A stretch of DNA of 25,440 nt from AC-69 sp044867345 (GTDB lineage Bacteria; Actinomycetota; UBA4738; HRBIN12), in the NCBI GenBank assembly GCA_044867345.1, contig JBIOUU010000023.1:1-25440 (forward strand), written 5' to 3'. Of the stretch, positions 6,217 to 14,189 are shown in pieces. The position numbers and the translations under genes are program-made. The notes below the pieces were generated by a model, which was not told the DNA's origin, did no database searches, and saw nothing but the letters and a program-made list of their open reading frames with translations. The stretch's first letter is position 1. Each line of letters begins with the position of its first letter.

Positions 6217-9200
6217 CTACGCTTCCGTCCCGTCCTCCCGCCGCCGGGTGAGGAACAGGATGCCGGTGCCCACGAGCAGGAGCAGGAGGGCCAGGCCGGC
6301 CAGCCGGACGACGCCGCTCGCACCCGTGAACGCCACGCCGCTCGGCGGGGTGACGGGGGTCACGGTCGTCCCCAGGACCACGTCGATGGAGGCGTGGTCG
6401 GTGTCCTCCACGCTGAACCCGGTCACGTCGTGGCCCTTGGCCTTGCCCACGTTGTCGACCGGGCCGCCGAAGCCACTGGATGCGGTGAAGTCGGCCGTGC
6501 AGGTCTTGGTCTCTCCCACATCGAGCTGAGCGATCGTGCAGATGTTCCCGAGCTTGTTGTCGGTCACCTTCACGTCGAACAGCGTGACGTCACCCTTATT
6601 CGTGACCGCATACGTGTAGGTCACGGTCTCTCCCGGGCCGATCGAGGTCGGCTTTGCCGTCTTCACGATCTGGATCGCCGGATGGATGATGTCCACCGAG
6701 TGGGTGTCCGTGTCCGAGACCTGCCCGTTCGGCCCCGTACCGGTCACGGTGACCGTGTTCGGCAGCGGATCGGGATCGGTTGCGGTCACGACGTGGGTGC
6801 AGCTGTAGTTCCAGGTCTCACCGGTCTCCAGCGTGGTGTCCTGGTCGCCACCCGTCTTCGTCCCGAGGGTCGGCGTGGCGCTGCAGATCGGGTCGGTGAT
6901 CGTGATGTTCGTCAAGGACGCCGATCCGGCGGCCAGGCTCACGGCGAACGTGTAGGTGATCGTGTCGCCCACGTGCGCCTGAGCCGGGCCACCCTTCACC
7001 ACCTGGATGCCGGCAGGCGTGGGCGGAGGCGGAGGGGGCGGAGGCGGCGTGGCGCACCCGGTGACCGTGGTGGTCACCGTGTTGCTGTTGATCGCCCCCT
7101 CTTGTCCGTTGGCCGTCACCGAGGCCTGGTTGGTGATCGTCGGGCACTGGCCGACCGGTGCGTTGGCCGTGATGGTCACCACGACCTCGTCCGGCCCGTT
7201 GGCCCCCCCGTCATTTGCCGCAAGGGTCCCAACGGAACAGGAGACGTTATTGCCAGCGGCCACGCTGCAGGTCCCGGTTCCGCCTGCTGATCCGGGATCC
7301 ACGTCGAAGGAGCCTGCGACTCCGGTGAGGGAGTCGGCCAGGTCATCGGTGACAATCACCCCGGTGGCCTGAGCGTTGCCGGTGTTCTTGACCGTGATGG
7401 TGTAGGTGATCGCGCCGCCCTGTCCGACGGACGCAGGCCCCTGCTTGGTGATGGTCAGGTTAGAGGCACATCCGGTCACCTCAACCGGGGCGCTCTGCGC
7501 CGTGCTCGGGGTCCCCTCGATCCCGATCCTCACCTGAGCCGAGTTGGTCAGCGTGGGGCAGGAGGTCAGGTTGTCCGGAACGGTGACGCTGATGACCACC
7601 TGCAGGGTGTCGTTCCCGTTGGCCGATCCGTCGGAGGCAGCCAGGGTGATGGTCCCCGAGTCGGGGCAACTCACCGTGTTGCCGGCTCCAACCGTGCAGG
7701 TCCCGTCGGTGCTCGCATCCGGCGGGTCCACGTCCCAGGACGTGGAGTTGATCGTCAGCGAGTCGTTCAGGTTGTCGGTCACGATGACCGGGGAAGCCGA
7801 GGCGTTCCCGGTGTTGGTCACCGTGATCACGTAGTTGAACGAGCCCCCGAGCGGGATCGTAGTGATCGGACCCCCGTTGGCATTCAGGGCCTGCTTGGTG
7901 ATGGTGAGGGTCGGGGCGCACCCGGTGACTGTGACGATCGTGGCGTCGCCGCTGGTCTGCGGCGAGGTCTGGTCCGAGTCCACCGTCGCGGTGTTGGACA
8001 GCTGGCCACAGGTGTTGGGAGCCGTGGCATTGATGGTCACGACGACCTCGTCCGGGCCGTTGGCCGACCCGTTGTTGGCCGCAAGGGTCCCCACGGCACA
8101 GGAGATGGTGTTCCCAGCCCCCACCGTACAGGACCCCGTCCCGCCGGCCGATCCGGGATCGATGTCGAAGCCTGCCGTCACGCCCGTCAGCGAGTCGGCC
8201 AGGTCGTCGGTGACGACCACCCCCGTGGCCTGGGCGTTGCCGGTGTTCTTGACCGTGATGGTGTAGCTGAACGCCGCTCCCGCCGTCACCTGGCTGCTCG
8301 AGGCGGCCTTGGTGATGGTGAGGGTGGGCTGCTCCTGGTGGTTGCCGAAGTTGACCTGCTGACCCTGAGTCGTCTGACAGAGATCAGTCGTGTTCGTCCA
8401 GCCCGCCTGGAGGGTCTCGCCCACGGAGAAGTCGCCGTTGTTGTCAGCGTCCCCGCCAGTCACTGTCCAGGTGACGTTGCCGTTCGCATTGGTCGTGCCC
8501 GGGTTGCCGGTGAGCGTGATCTGCTGAGAGCAGCCGGGGCCCTTGTAAAGGGTCATGGTCCATCCAGCGAGATCGGGCTCACCAGCGTCCTGGGTTCCGT
8601 TGCTGTTCAGGTCGTTGAACTTGTGGGCGATGATGTCGAAGACGATCTCATTGACCGGCAGAGGAACGGTCTCGTTGCCGTTCCCGAGCTCGACGCTCAG
8701 GTTGGACCCGTTCCACAAGTGGGCACCGATCCCGAGTCGCACGTCGAACTCGACGATGCCGTCGGACCCGGTGGCGGTGAACGACAGCCGGAAGGTCTTG
8801 CAGGTCTTCCCTCCGCAGTCTTGGTCGGCTAGCTGGACGAAGGCGGCACCGCTGATGCTGCCGGTGACCGACGTCGGGCCCGTTAGCTGGTCGTAGCCAG
8901 TGTGGTTCGCGTTGTCCTTGAACTCGATCAGGACGTCGATGTAGTACTCCTGCCCGCTAGAGAGACCAGTGAAGATGATCCTGTGCGGAACCTGATCGAG
9001 TTCCTTGTAGCACTGCCCCTTGGGGACCCCGGCACAAAGGTTGCCGTCCGTCCACTTGGAGTCGTCCCCGAGGCGGCCTTCGAGGTCGGTCGAACCCGAT
9101 GGCACCTCGATGGGGGCCAAGGCCGTCACCGATGCTCCGCCGCTCGATCGGTCTCTCGTGGGCGCGCTGGGTTCGTCCGAGGAAGCCGTGGAGGTCTTCT

Positions 9201-9393
9201 CTCCAGTCTTGCTGGTGCTCGTGGCCTGGCTGTGCCAGCCCCACGCACTGAACGATCCAGAGTCGAGTGCGCTCGCAGCGATCATCCCGAGGCTCTGGCT
9301 GATGACCAGGGCCAATGACACAACCAATACGACGAGCTCGAACCTGGGGCCGGGCTTACCATGCCGACCCCGGTTCCGATGTATCCCCCTCAT
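6217..9393 (-). CDS. Sortase-anchored DUF11-repeat surface protein
   Basis: 1058-aa cell-wall protein. Order: long signal peptide (hydrophobic 19-41); Ser/Thr-rich segment (45-90); a head domain (about 100-250) with four Cys and the block NLCAGVPKGQCYKELDQVPHR (118-138); an SdrD/Cna-B-like module (256-350, FNDLNSNGTQDAGEPDLAG); three DUF11 repeats (356-493, 495-642, 645-781); a nine-Pro linker (783-791); two further beta-sandwich repeats (796-900 and 906-1008, IQVVK/IQIVK starts); the sorting signal VAFTG (1020-1024), a membrane helix and RRRE. VAFTG fits the LAxTG class E sortase signals of actinobacteria. GGAGGAGGG lies just before the ATG. Head and tail match the 484-aa upstream paralogue. 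Likely an adhesin or surface-layer component; ligand unknown. No sortase gene is in the window. Confidence 0.85.
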   Translation of the reverse strand: MRGIHRNRGRHGKPGPRFELVVLVVSLALVISQSLGMIAASALDSGSFSAWGWHSQATSTSKTGEKTSTASSDEPSAPTRDRSSGGASVTALAPIEVPSGSTDLEGRLGDDSKWTDGNLCAGVPKGQCYKELDQVPHRIIFTGLSSGQEYYIDVLIEFKDNANHTGYDQLTGPTSVTGSISGAAFVQLADQDCGGKTCKTFRLSFTATGSDGIVEFDVRLGIGAHLWNGSNLSVELGNGNETVPLPVNEIVFDIIAHKFNDLNSNGTQDAGEPDLAGWTMTLYKGPGCSQQITLTGNPGTTNANGNVTWTVTGGDADNNGDFSVGETLQAGWTNTTDLCQTTQGQQVNFGNHQEQPTLTITKAASSSQVTAGAAFSYTITVKNTGNAQATGVVVTDDLADSLTGVTAGFDIDPGSAGGTGSCTVGAGNTISCAVGTLAANNGSANGPDEVVVTINATAPNTCGQLSNTATVDSDQTSPQTSGDATIVTVTGCAPTLTITKQALNANGGPITTIPLGGSFNYVITVTNTGNASASPVIVTDNLNDSLTINSTSWDVDPPDASTDGTCTVGAGNTVSCPDSGTITLAASDGSANGNDTLQVVISVTVPDNLTSCPTLTNSAQVRIGIEGTPSTAQSAPVEVTGCASNLTITKQGPASVGQGGAITYTITVKNTGNAQATGVIVTDDLADSLTGVAGSFDVDPGSAGGTGTCSVAAGNNVSCSVGTLAANDGGANGPDEVVVTITANAPVGQCPTITNQASVTANGQEGAINSNTVTTTVTGCATPPPPPPPPPTPAGIQVVKGGPAQAHVGDTITYTFAVSLAAGSASLTNITITDPICSATPTLGTKTGGDQDTTLETGETWNYSCTHVVTATDPDPLPNTVTVTGTGPNGQVSDTDTHSVDIIHPAIQIVKTAKPTSIGPGETVTYTYAVTNKGDVTLFDVKVTDNKLGNICTIAQLDVGETKTCTADFTASSGFGGPVDNVGKAKGHDVTGFSVEDTDHASIDVVLGTTVTPVTPPSGVAFTGASGVVRLAGLALLLLLVGTGILFLTRRREDGTEA
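7171..7392 (-). repeat. DUF11 repeat core, copy 3
   Basis: Encodes residues 668-741 of the surface protein. 61 of these 74 residues are identical to residues 381-454 (8032-8253), pointing to a recent internal duplication, while the DUF11 unit between them is clearly divergent. Confidence 0.8.
8032..8253 (-). repeat. DUF11 repeat core, copy 1
   Basis: Encodes residues 381-454 of the surface protein, partner of the repeat at 7171-7392. The middle DUF11 unit (495-642) shares only the general pattern, so copies 1 and 3 may be a duplication or kept alike by recombination. Confidence 0.8.
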
Positions 9394-9416
9394 GTTCCCT
9401 CCTCCGCGTTTCCGCA

Positions 9417-9465
9417 GATCCTCGTAAGTCGAACGAACGACACGCTGTCCACCGATTGCCGTATG
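9417..9465 (-). promoter_or_regulatory. Leader element shared with the paralogous gene (copy A)
   Basis: Read on the minus strand, it contains CATACG, then GACA-GCG-TGTC (an inverted repeat) and TTCGACTTACGAGGATC, ending 23 nt before the ATG. The same blocks precede the 484-aa paralogue at exactly the same 23-nt distance (11122-11173). From GGACA onward, 25 of 33 aligned bases match with one gap. It could be an operator, promoter or RNA element. Confidence 0.55.
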
Positions 9466-9643
9466 TTCATCCAGTCATTACCCATCTCTCATCCGTCTAA
9501 CGACCTAATCTGACAAAAGTTTCCCTTTTGGGCATCTAGGCCATTTGCACTAGGGCTCTTGGCAAAACCTAGGGGTGTCGGTTCGCAAAACACAATGCGG
9601 CTTCCATGTATTCGCTTGGCATCCGAGCCACCTTCCACGTGGA
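9466..9643 (-). other. AT-richer intergenic spacer between the two surface-protein genes
   Basis: No gene seen. On the minus strand, CAAAAG-GGAAA-CTTTTG (9512-9528 region) forms a small hairpin. Upstream of it an imperfect pairing of CTAGG-TTTTGC with GCAAA-TGG-CCTAG is possible. The palindrome TCCACGTGGA (9634-9643) directly follows the upstream gene's stop codon. The segment is visibly less GC-rich than its surroundings. I could not match it to a known riboswitch. Confidence 0.4.
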
Positions 9644-11098
9644 TCAAGCCCCCGACCTGCGGTTTCGGCGCCGACTGAGGAACAGGATGCCCGTCGCTGA
9701 GAGCAGGAGCGCCAGGGCCAGGGCCGTCTCGGGGACCAATCCGGCCGGACCGGTGAACGCCAGCGCGCTCGGGGGCGTCCGGGTCGGCGGGGGAGTCACC
9801 GCCGTGCCCAGGATCACGGTGACCGATACCTTGTCCCGGTCCCGCACGGGGCGGCCGAGCGCGTCGTGGCCCACGGCGGTCCCGACGTTGTCGACCGGGC
9901 CGGTTCGAAGGGGGACGTGGAAGGTGGCCGTACACGTGAAGGACTCGCCCGGATCGAGCGGATGGGGGACCGAACAGATATGGCCGAGCTTGTCGTCGGT
10001 CACGTTGACGCCGTGCAGGGTGGTGTCTCCGGTGTTCCTGGTGACGTAGGTGTAGGTGATCGTCTGGCCCGGCGTGACGAACGTCGGGCTGGGGGTCTTC
10101 ACGATGTGGATGGCCGGGTGGATGACGTCAACGAGGTGGCTGTCGCTGTCGGTCGCCTGCCCTCCGCCCGACGAGGTCCCCGTGACCGTGGCGGTGTTCG
10201 GGATGGGGTCAGGGTCCGCGGCCGTGACCGTGTGGTCGCACCGGTAGCTCCGCGTCTCACCGGGCTCGAGCAGCCTGTCCTGGTCGCCACCTTCCATCGA
10301 GAAGAGGGCCGGCCGCTTGTCGCAGACCGGGTCGACGACGGTCACGTTCCCGAGTGGCTCCGACCTCGTGAGCGCCACGTTCAGCGTGTACGTGATCGTG
10401 TCGCCCACATGGACGAGTGCGGGTCCGCTCTTCTCGATATGGATCCCGAGGGGTCCGACGGGAGCCTGAACGAGGATGCCCTTTACCGGGAGCGGGACGT
10501 TCCTCGCCCCCACGCCCAGCAACCTGGCGCTCAAACTGGATCCCCCGAACCGGTGCGCGCCGCGGGCCAGGTGTGCGGTGAAGCGGATCTCCGCGCTTGG
10601 ATGAGACGGGGAGAACGCGACCGTATAGCTCTCGCACGTCGTTGACGTGCCGCATCCGATGGTCGTCCCAGCGTTCTGGACCACGGCCACGCCACCAGAG
10701 ATGCTGGCGAACCCCACCACGGAGTTGATGGCGTCGTAGCCGGCGTGCCCCGCGTTGTCCCGGGCGTCGATGAGGATGGTGATCGCGTAGTGCTTCCCGG
10801 CCTCGAGGTTCCTGAACAGGATGCGGTGGGGCACGTTGTCGAGCTCGCGGTAGCAGTCGGTGGTGTTGCCACACAGGTTGCCGCCGGTCCAGCTGGCATC
10901 CGCGGACGGATCCTTGCCGGCTAAGAGGCCTTGGAAGGCGTCGATCTGCGTGCTCCCGACGGGCGCGGCTTCGGAGGCAGCGGTGGCCCAAACGGCCCCC
11001 ACGGCCTGGCCGACCACCAGCGCGGCAGAGACGGAGAGCACGGCGCCGAAGCCACGCAGGGAGCGCCCGCGCTCCGCGATCGCCTGCCTCCCCCTCAC
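9644..11098 (-). CDS. Sortase-anchored surface protein, short paralogue
   Basis: 484 aa. Signal peptide (hydrophobic 17-41), then a head domain (about 50-210) homologous to that of the 1058-aa neighbour: NLCGNTTDCYRELDNVPHRI (74-93), DNAGHAGYDAI and GVGARNVPLPVKG. Two DUF11-like beta-sandwich repeats follow (212-326 and 328-430, IHIEKSGP and IHIVKTPSP), then a Thr/Pro stalk, the LAFTG sorting motif (446-450), a membrane helix and a SRRRNRR tail. It is essentially the neighbour without the SdrD-like module, the three central DUF11 repeats and the poly-Pro linker. LAFTG fits class E sortase substrates. GGAAGGA precedes the ATG at 11098. Expected to be anchored to peptidoglycan; function unknown, possibly adhesion or surface structure. 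Confidence 0.85.
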   Translation of the reverse strand: MRGRQAIAERGRSLRGFGAVLSVSAALVVGQAVGAVWATAASEAAPVGSTQIDAFQGLLAGKDPSADASWTGGNLCGNTTDCYRELDNVPHRILFRNLEAGKHYAITILIDARDNAGHAGYDAINSVVGFASISGGVAVVQNAGTTIGCGTSTTCESYTVAFSPSHPSAEIRFTAHLARGAHRFGGSSLSARLLGVGARNVPLPVKGILVQAPVGPLGIHIEKSGPALVHVGDTITYTLNVALTRSEPLGNVTVVDPVCDKRPALFSMEGGDQDRLLEPGETRSYRCDHTVTAADPDPIPNTATVTGTSSGGGQATDSDSHLVDVIHPAIHIVKTPSPTFVTPGQTITYTYVTRNTGDTTLHGVNVTDDKLGHICSVPHPLDPGESFTCTATFHVPLRTGPVDNVGTAVGHDALGRPVRDRDKVSVTVILGTAVTPPPTRTPPSALAFTGPAGLVPETALALALLLSATGILFLSRRRNRRSGA

Positions 11099-11121
11099 CT
11101 CGTGCTTCCTTCCGTCGGCGC

Positions 11122-11173
11122 GATCTCGTAGGTCGAAACGCGGACAGGGTGTCCCCCTCGCGCCGATCGTATG
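11122..11173 (-). promoter_or_regulatory. Leader element shared with the paralogous gene (copy B)
   Basis: On the minus strand: CATACGATCGG, then GGACA-CCC-TGTCC (a perfect 5-bp inverted repeat) and TTCGACCTACGAGATC, ending 23 nt before the ATG. The inverted repeat is kept in copy A while its loop differs, and the TTCGAC-TACGAG block is nearly invariant. Confidence 0.55.
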
Positions 11174-11470
11174 CGGGTCCCCGACCTACGCCATCAGCCG
11201 AAGGTCAGTTCAATCGGTAGGGCCTTCGCACTACGCCGACCGGTGAACGGTTGGCGGGGTCCAGGGTTGTTGGGGCCCGCACATTGCAGCTCGACCTCAG
11301 GTCGAGGGCGAGGCACCCTTCATCCTCAGCCGCACAGGGAAAGAGAGAGAAGTGGGTGACCAGCCATCCCCTCCGACAGATCGGGTGGGGGGAATGGGGG
11401 ATCCGAATCATGGGCACAAGCGATTGCATCACCGCTCGGTCGTCCGAATCGCTAGTTTCCATAATGTGCG
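11174..11470 (-). other. Intergenic region upstream of the short surface-protein gene
   Basis: No convincing gene. It contains CTCGACCTCAGGTCGAG (11290-11306), an 8-bp inverted repeat around one central base, and CCATAA-TGTGCG-TTATGG (11459-11476), a 6-bp-arm hairpin spanning the stop codon of the Lnt-Ppm gene. The small open frames here have no ribosome binding site and an unlikely composition. Confidence 0.4.
11290..11306. promoter_or_regulatory. Palindromic candidate operator
   Basis: CTCGACCT-C-AGGTCGAG, a perfect 8-bp inverted repeat around one base, about 190 nt upstream of the surface-protein start. The string TCGACCT recurs in the leader element (11122-11173). Binding protein unknown. 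Confidence 0.3.
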
Positions 11471-13795
11471 TTATGGGCGTTCAGGATGCGAAGGGAGCGG
11501 GGGCCGGCCCAGCCGTACCCGAGCCCCCCACAGGGTCACCAGCCACAAGGCCTCGACCACGATCCGCCGGGAGATCTTGGACTGGCCGTGCTGGCGTTCG
11601 CGGAACGTGATGGGAACCTCACCGAGCGCGTAGCCGGCCGCCCAGGCCCGCAGGACCAGCTCGATCTGGAACCCGTAGCCCTCGGAGCGGATGGAGTCGG
11701 CGGCAAGATGGGCCAGGAGGTCCCGGCGGAAGACCCGGAAGCCGCTCGTCGCGTCGTGCAGGGGGAGTCCCAGCCACAGCCGCGCGTACGCATTTCCGGC
11801 CCGCGAGAGAGCCAGGCGGGTCCGGCTCCAGTTGGTGACGGAGCCGGCAGGGACGTACCGGCTTCCCACCACGAGGTGGAACCGGTGGGCCGCGGACAAC
11901 AACCTGGGGAGCTCGCCGGGGTCGTGGGACAGGTCCGCATCCATCTCCACGACGAGGTCGTATCCCTCGTCCAGGGCCCTGGCGAACCCGTCCCGGTACG
12001 CCCCGGCCAGCCCTCCCTTGGCCGGGCGCGCCAGCAGGCGGACGCGGGGCTCCCCCGCCGCGATCTCCCCCACGACCTCGGCCGTGCCGTCGGGGGACGA
12101 GTCGTCAACGACGAGCACGTCGACGGCGTCCGGGAGGGCCAGCAGCCCTCCGATCACCGACTCGATCGTGGCTCGCTCGTCATACGTGGGAAGAATCACC
12201 AGCGTCCTCGGTCGCTCCGGGGGCGGCTCGACCGGACGAGCGTGTCGCCTCCTCCGTCGCGGCGCGAGCACCAGCCCTGCCGACAGCAAAAGCGCCGCCA
12301 AAGGCACCCAGTCGCCGAACCGCGTGTACAGGGTGCGTCGGGTCGACACCTGGATCCGGTGGCGGAGGATCGTCGGCTCGAACAGCCCGGTCTCGGCCAC
12401 GACGCGGCCTCCGGGGTCGATGAACGCGCTGATACCCGATACGGCCGCGTGCACCACCCACCGGCCGTTCTCAACCGCCCGGAGCTGGCTCATCAGCAGG
12501 TGCTGCCGTGACGCTGCGGTGAACCCGTAGGACGCGTTATTGGTCTCCACGACCAGGAACCCGGCACCCTGGGAGACGAGCGTTCGGTCGATGGAGGGGA
12601 AACTGTTCTCGAAGCAGATCACGTCCCCGAACGTGACGCCGTCCACCCGCAGCGGGTAGACCCGGTCTCCCGGTGTCTCATCGTATGGGATCTGTTGCAG
12701 TGCAGAGATCCACGAGAGTTCGTCGCGGAACGGCACGTACTCGCCGAAAGGGACGAGGTGGACCTTGCGATACTCCCCGATGAGGCGCCCGACGCCGTCG
12801 AACAGCAGTCCCTCATTGTGGAAGGCCCCGTCGGACGCCTGCACGACCGCGCCGGCCAGCGTGGGAACGCCCACGTCTCGGATGGCCCGTGTCACCTGGA
12901 GGCGGAAGTCGGTGGCGCTGGCCCCCGGGTCGAGCGCGCTCTCCCCCCACACGGCGAGGTCCGGCGGATCGGCTGTGAGCTTCCGGTGCAGGGCGACGTT
13001 CATCTCGGCGACCCGCCGGTCCTCCTCCAAGGGTGGGAGGCCCCGGGCCCGCCGGACGTCCACCTGGACGGCTGCGACCTCGAGCGTTCGTCCGTCTGCC
13101 CCGAGGATGGGGATGAGGCCGGGCGAAAGGATCAGGATGAGCGAGATCCCCACCAGGGCCGCCGCCGAGGCGGGTCTCCGCCGGGCTCGTTCCACCGCGA
13201 GCATCAACAATCCGGCCACCAGGACCACCGCGAAGGAGACGCCCCACACCCCCGTCACCGAGGCCAGACGAAGCAGGGTCGGGTCGCCCGTCTGGGTGGA
13301 CCCCAGCTGTCCCCAGCCGAACCCACCAACCGGCCACATCCCCCGGAGCCACTCCTGGACCGTCCACAGGGCGGCGAGCCCGGCGATCGATCGGATCGGG
13401 CGCTCCCCTCTCCACACGGCCGGCGCCAGGAGCCCGAAGGCCGCCATGTACGCCGCACAGGCCAGCGTCAGCGCTCCCCAGGCCAACTGCCCGAACTGCC
13501 AGATCCAGTACAGGACCGCCCCGAAGTACGCCACCCCGAAGGCCAGCCCGAGCAGCGCCCCCCGGCGGGGTCGGGCCTCGCGGACCAGCCACAGGAGCGG
13601 GATGGGCGCCAGGAACGCCAGCGCCCCCAGGTTCGCGGGCGGAAGCGCCAGGGAGAGCAGGAGCCCGGAGAGGGCGCAGATCGGAAGGGCGAGGGAGAGA
13701 CGGACGGCCGAAGGGCTCAGGCGCAGTCGCGGCAGAGCATCTTGGCCTTGTCCTTGAGCTGGCTTCGGTGCTTCACCAGGTAGCACTTCTTGCAT
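11471..13795 (-). CDS. Apolipoprotein N-acyltransferase / polyprenol-phosphate mannosyltransferase fusion
   Basis: 774 aa as annotated from the ATG. Residues 30-515 form an apolipoprotein N-acyltransferase: several membrane helices, then a nitrilase-like domain with the triad Glu285 (AVWGES), Lys344 (YRKVHLVPFGEYVPF) and Cys394 (VICFENSFP). After a basic linker, residues 530-770 form a GT2 dolichol-phosphate-mannose synthase: ILPTYDER, DDSSPDGT (564-571), MDADLSHDP (618-626), SGFRVFRR. This fused order matches M. tuberculosis Ppm1 (Rv2051c), which N-acylates lipoproteins and makes polyprenyl-phosphomannose. The start is uncertain. ATG 13795 overlaps DUF4193 by 79 nt with no Shine-Dalgarno sequence. 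A CTG at 13720 would give a CTGA 4-nt overlap and begin right before the first membrane helix. Confidence 0.92.
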   Translation of the reverse strand: MQEVLPGEAPKPAQGQGQDALPRLRLSPSAVRLSLALPICALSGLLLSLALPPANLGALAFLAPIPLLWLVREARPRRGALLGLAFGVAYFGAVLYWIWQFGQLAWGALTLACAAYMAAFGLLAPAVWRGERPIRSIAGLAALWTVQEWLRGMWPVGGFGWGQLGSTQTGDPTLLRLASVTGVWGVSFAVVLVAGLLMLAVERARRRPASAAALVGISLILILSPGLIPILGADGRTLEVAAVQVDVRRARGLPPLEEDRRVAEMNVALHRKLTADPPDLAVWGESALDPGASATDFRLQVTRAIRDVGVPTLAGAVVQASDGAFHNEGLLFDGVGRLIGEYRKVHLVPFGEYVPFRDELSWISALQQIPYDETPGDRVYPLRVDGVTFGDVICFENSFPSIDRTLVSQGAGFLVVETNNASYGFTAASRQHLLMSQLRAVENGRWVVHAAVSGISAFIDPGGRVVAETGLFEPTILRHRIQVSTRRTLYTRFGDWVPLAALLLSAGLVLAPRRRRRHARPVEPPPERPRTLVILPTYDERATIESVIGGLLALPDAVDVLVVDDSSPDGTAEVVGEIAAGEPRVRLLARPAKGGLAGAYRDGFARALDEGYDLVVEMDADLSHDPGELPRLLSAAHRFHLVVGSRYVPAGSVTNWSRTRLALSRAGNAYARLWLGLPLHDATSGFRVFRRDLLAHLAADSIRSEGYGFQIELVLRAWAAGYALGEVPITFRERQHGQSKISRRIVVEALWLVTLWGARVRLGRPPLPSHPERP

Positions 13796-14055
13796 ATGAA
13801 CTCAGTGGGCTGGGGCGGGACCACCTTGACCGCGAGCGGTTCCAGGCGCTCCTCTCGGGACAGGCTGACGAGGCCCTCATCCTCCTCTTCCTCGCCTTCC
13901 CTGGCCTCCTTCTTGACCAGGAGGTCCTCGATGGACTCGACGTCCTCCCCGTCGGCCGCCACCGCCGGGGCCGGCACCTCCTCGGACGAGCCCTCGGACT
14001 GCTCGGCGTCCTCCTCGACCTCTTCGTCCTCGAGGCTCTCTTCGATGTCTTCCAT
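13717..14055 (-). CDS. DUF4193 zinc-ribbon protein
   Basis: 112 aa. Residues 1-62 are strikingly acidic (runs of Glu/Asp) and probably disordered. The C-terminus holds a four-Cys zinc ribbon, FICKKC (86-91) and MLCRDCA (106-112), spaced by LVKHRSQLKDKAK, preceded by VKVVPPQPTEF. This is the DUF4193 pattern of actinobacteria; the biochemical role is unknown. The ATG at 14055 has AGAGGG just upstream and a promoter 23 nt away. The frame stays open upstream to 14223, but that region contains the promoter. The stop codon lies inside or beside the start of the Lnt-Ppm gene, so the two are probably co-transcribed. A zinc ribbon with an acidic tail could contact RNA polymerase as TraR/DksA proteins do; this is only analogy. 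Confidence 0.85.
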   Translation of the reverse strand: MEDIEESLEDEEVEEDAEQSEGSSEEVPAPAVAADGEDVESIEDLLVKKEAREGEEEEDEGLVSLSREERLEPLAVKVVPPQPTEFICKKCYLVKHRSQLKDKAKMLCRDCA

Positions 14056-14077
14056 GTTCCCTCTTTCCGGCCGGGGG

Positions 14078-14105
14078 ATTGTACTGCCGGAAAACCGTCC
14101 GGCAA
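14078..14105 (-). promoter_or_regulatory. Promoter of DUF4193-lnt/ppm with internal palindrome
   Basis: On the minus strand, TTGCCG (14105-14100), a 16-nt spacer and TACAAT (14083-14078). TGCCGGA (14104-14098) and TCCGGCA (14091-14085) form a perfect 7-bp inverted repeat overlapping the -35 and filling the spacer, a classical repressor position. Confidence 0.6.
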
Positions 14106-14189
14106 CCCTTCCGCCGCCTAAACGCGAGGAGCCCACTGCTTGTTCCCACAGAGGCAAAGGAGGTAACAGGGAAGGCCGGAGAAGGTAAG

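Noticed and set aside
7021..7046. G-rich plus-strand tract that could form a G-quadruplex
   Set aside because: It is the complement of the poly-proline linker codons of the surface protein. The coding explanation is sufficient.
6175..7290. Plus-strand open frame of 371 codons across the surface-protein gene
   Set aside because: Arg/Gly/His-rich shadow of the minus-strand DUF11 gene, with no ribosome binding site and it would start inside the terminator hairpin.
9466..9643. Possible c-di-GMP or other riboswitch upstream of the large surface-protein gene
   Set aside because: GCAAA and CCTAG fragments are present, but the conserved core of the c-di-GMP-I aptamer and its tetraloop receptor cannot be assembled. 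Only small hairpins remain.
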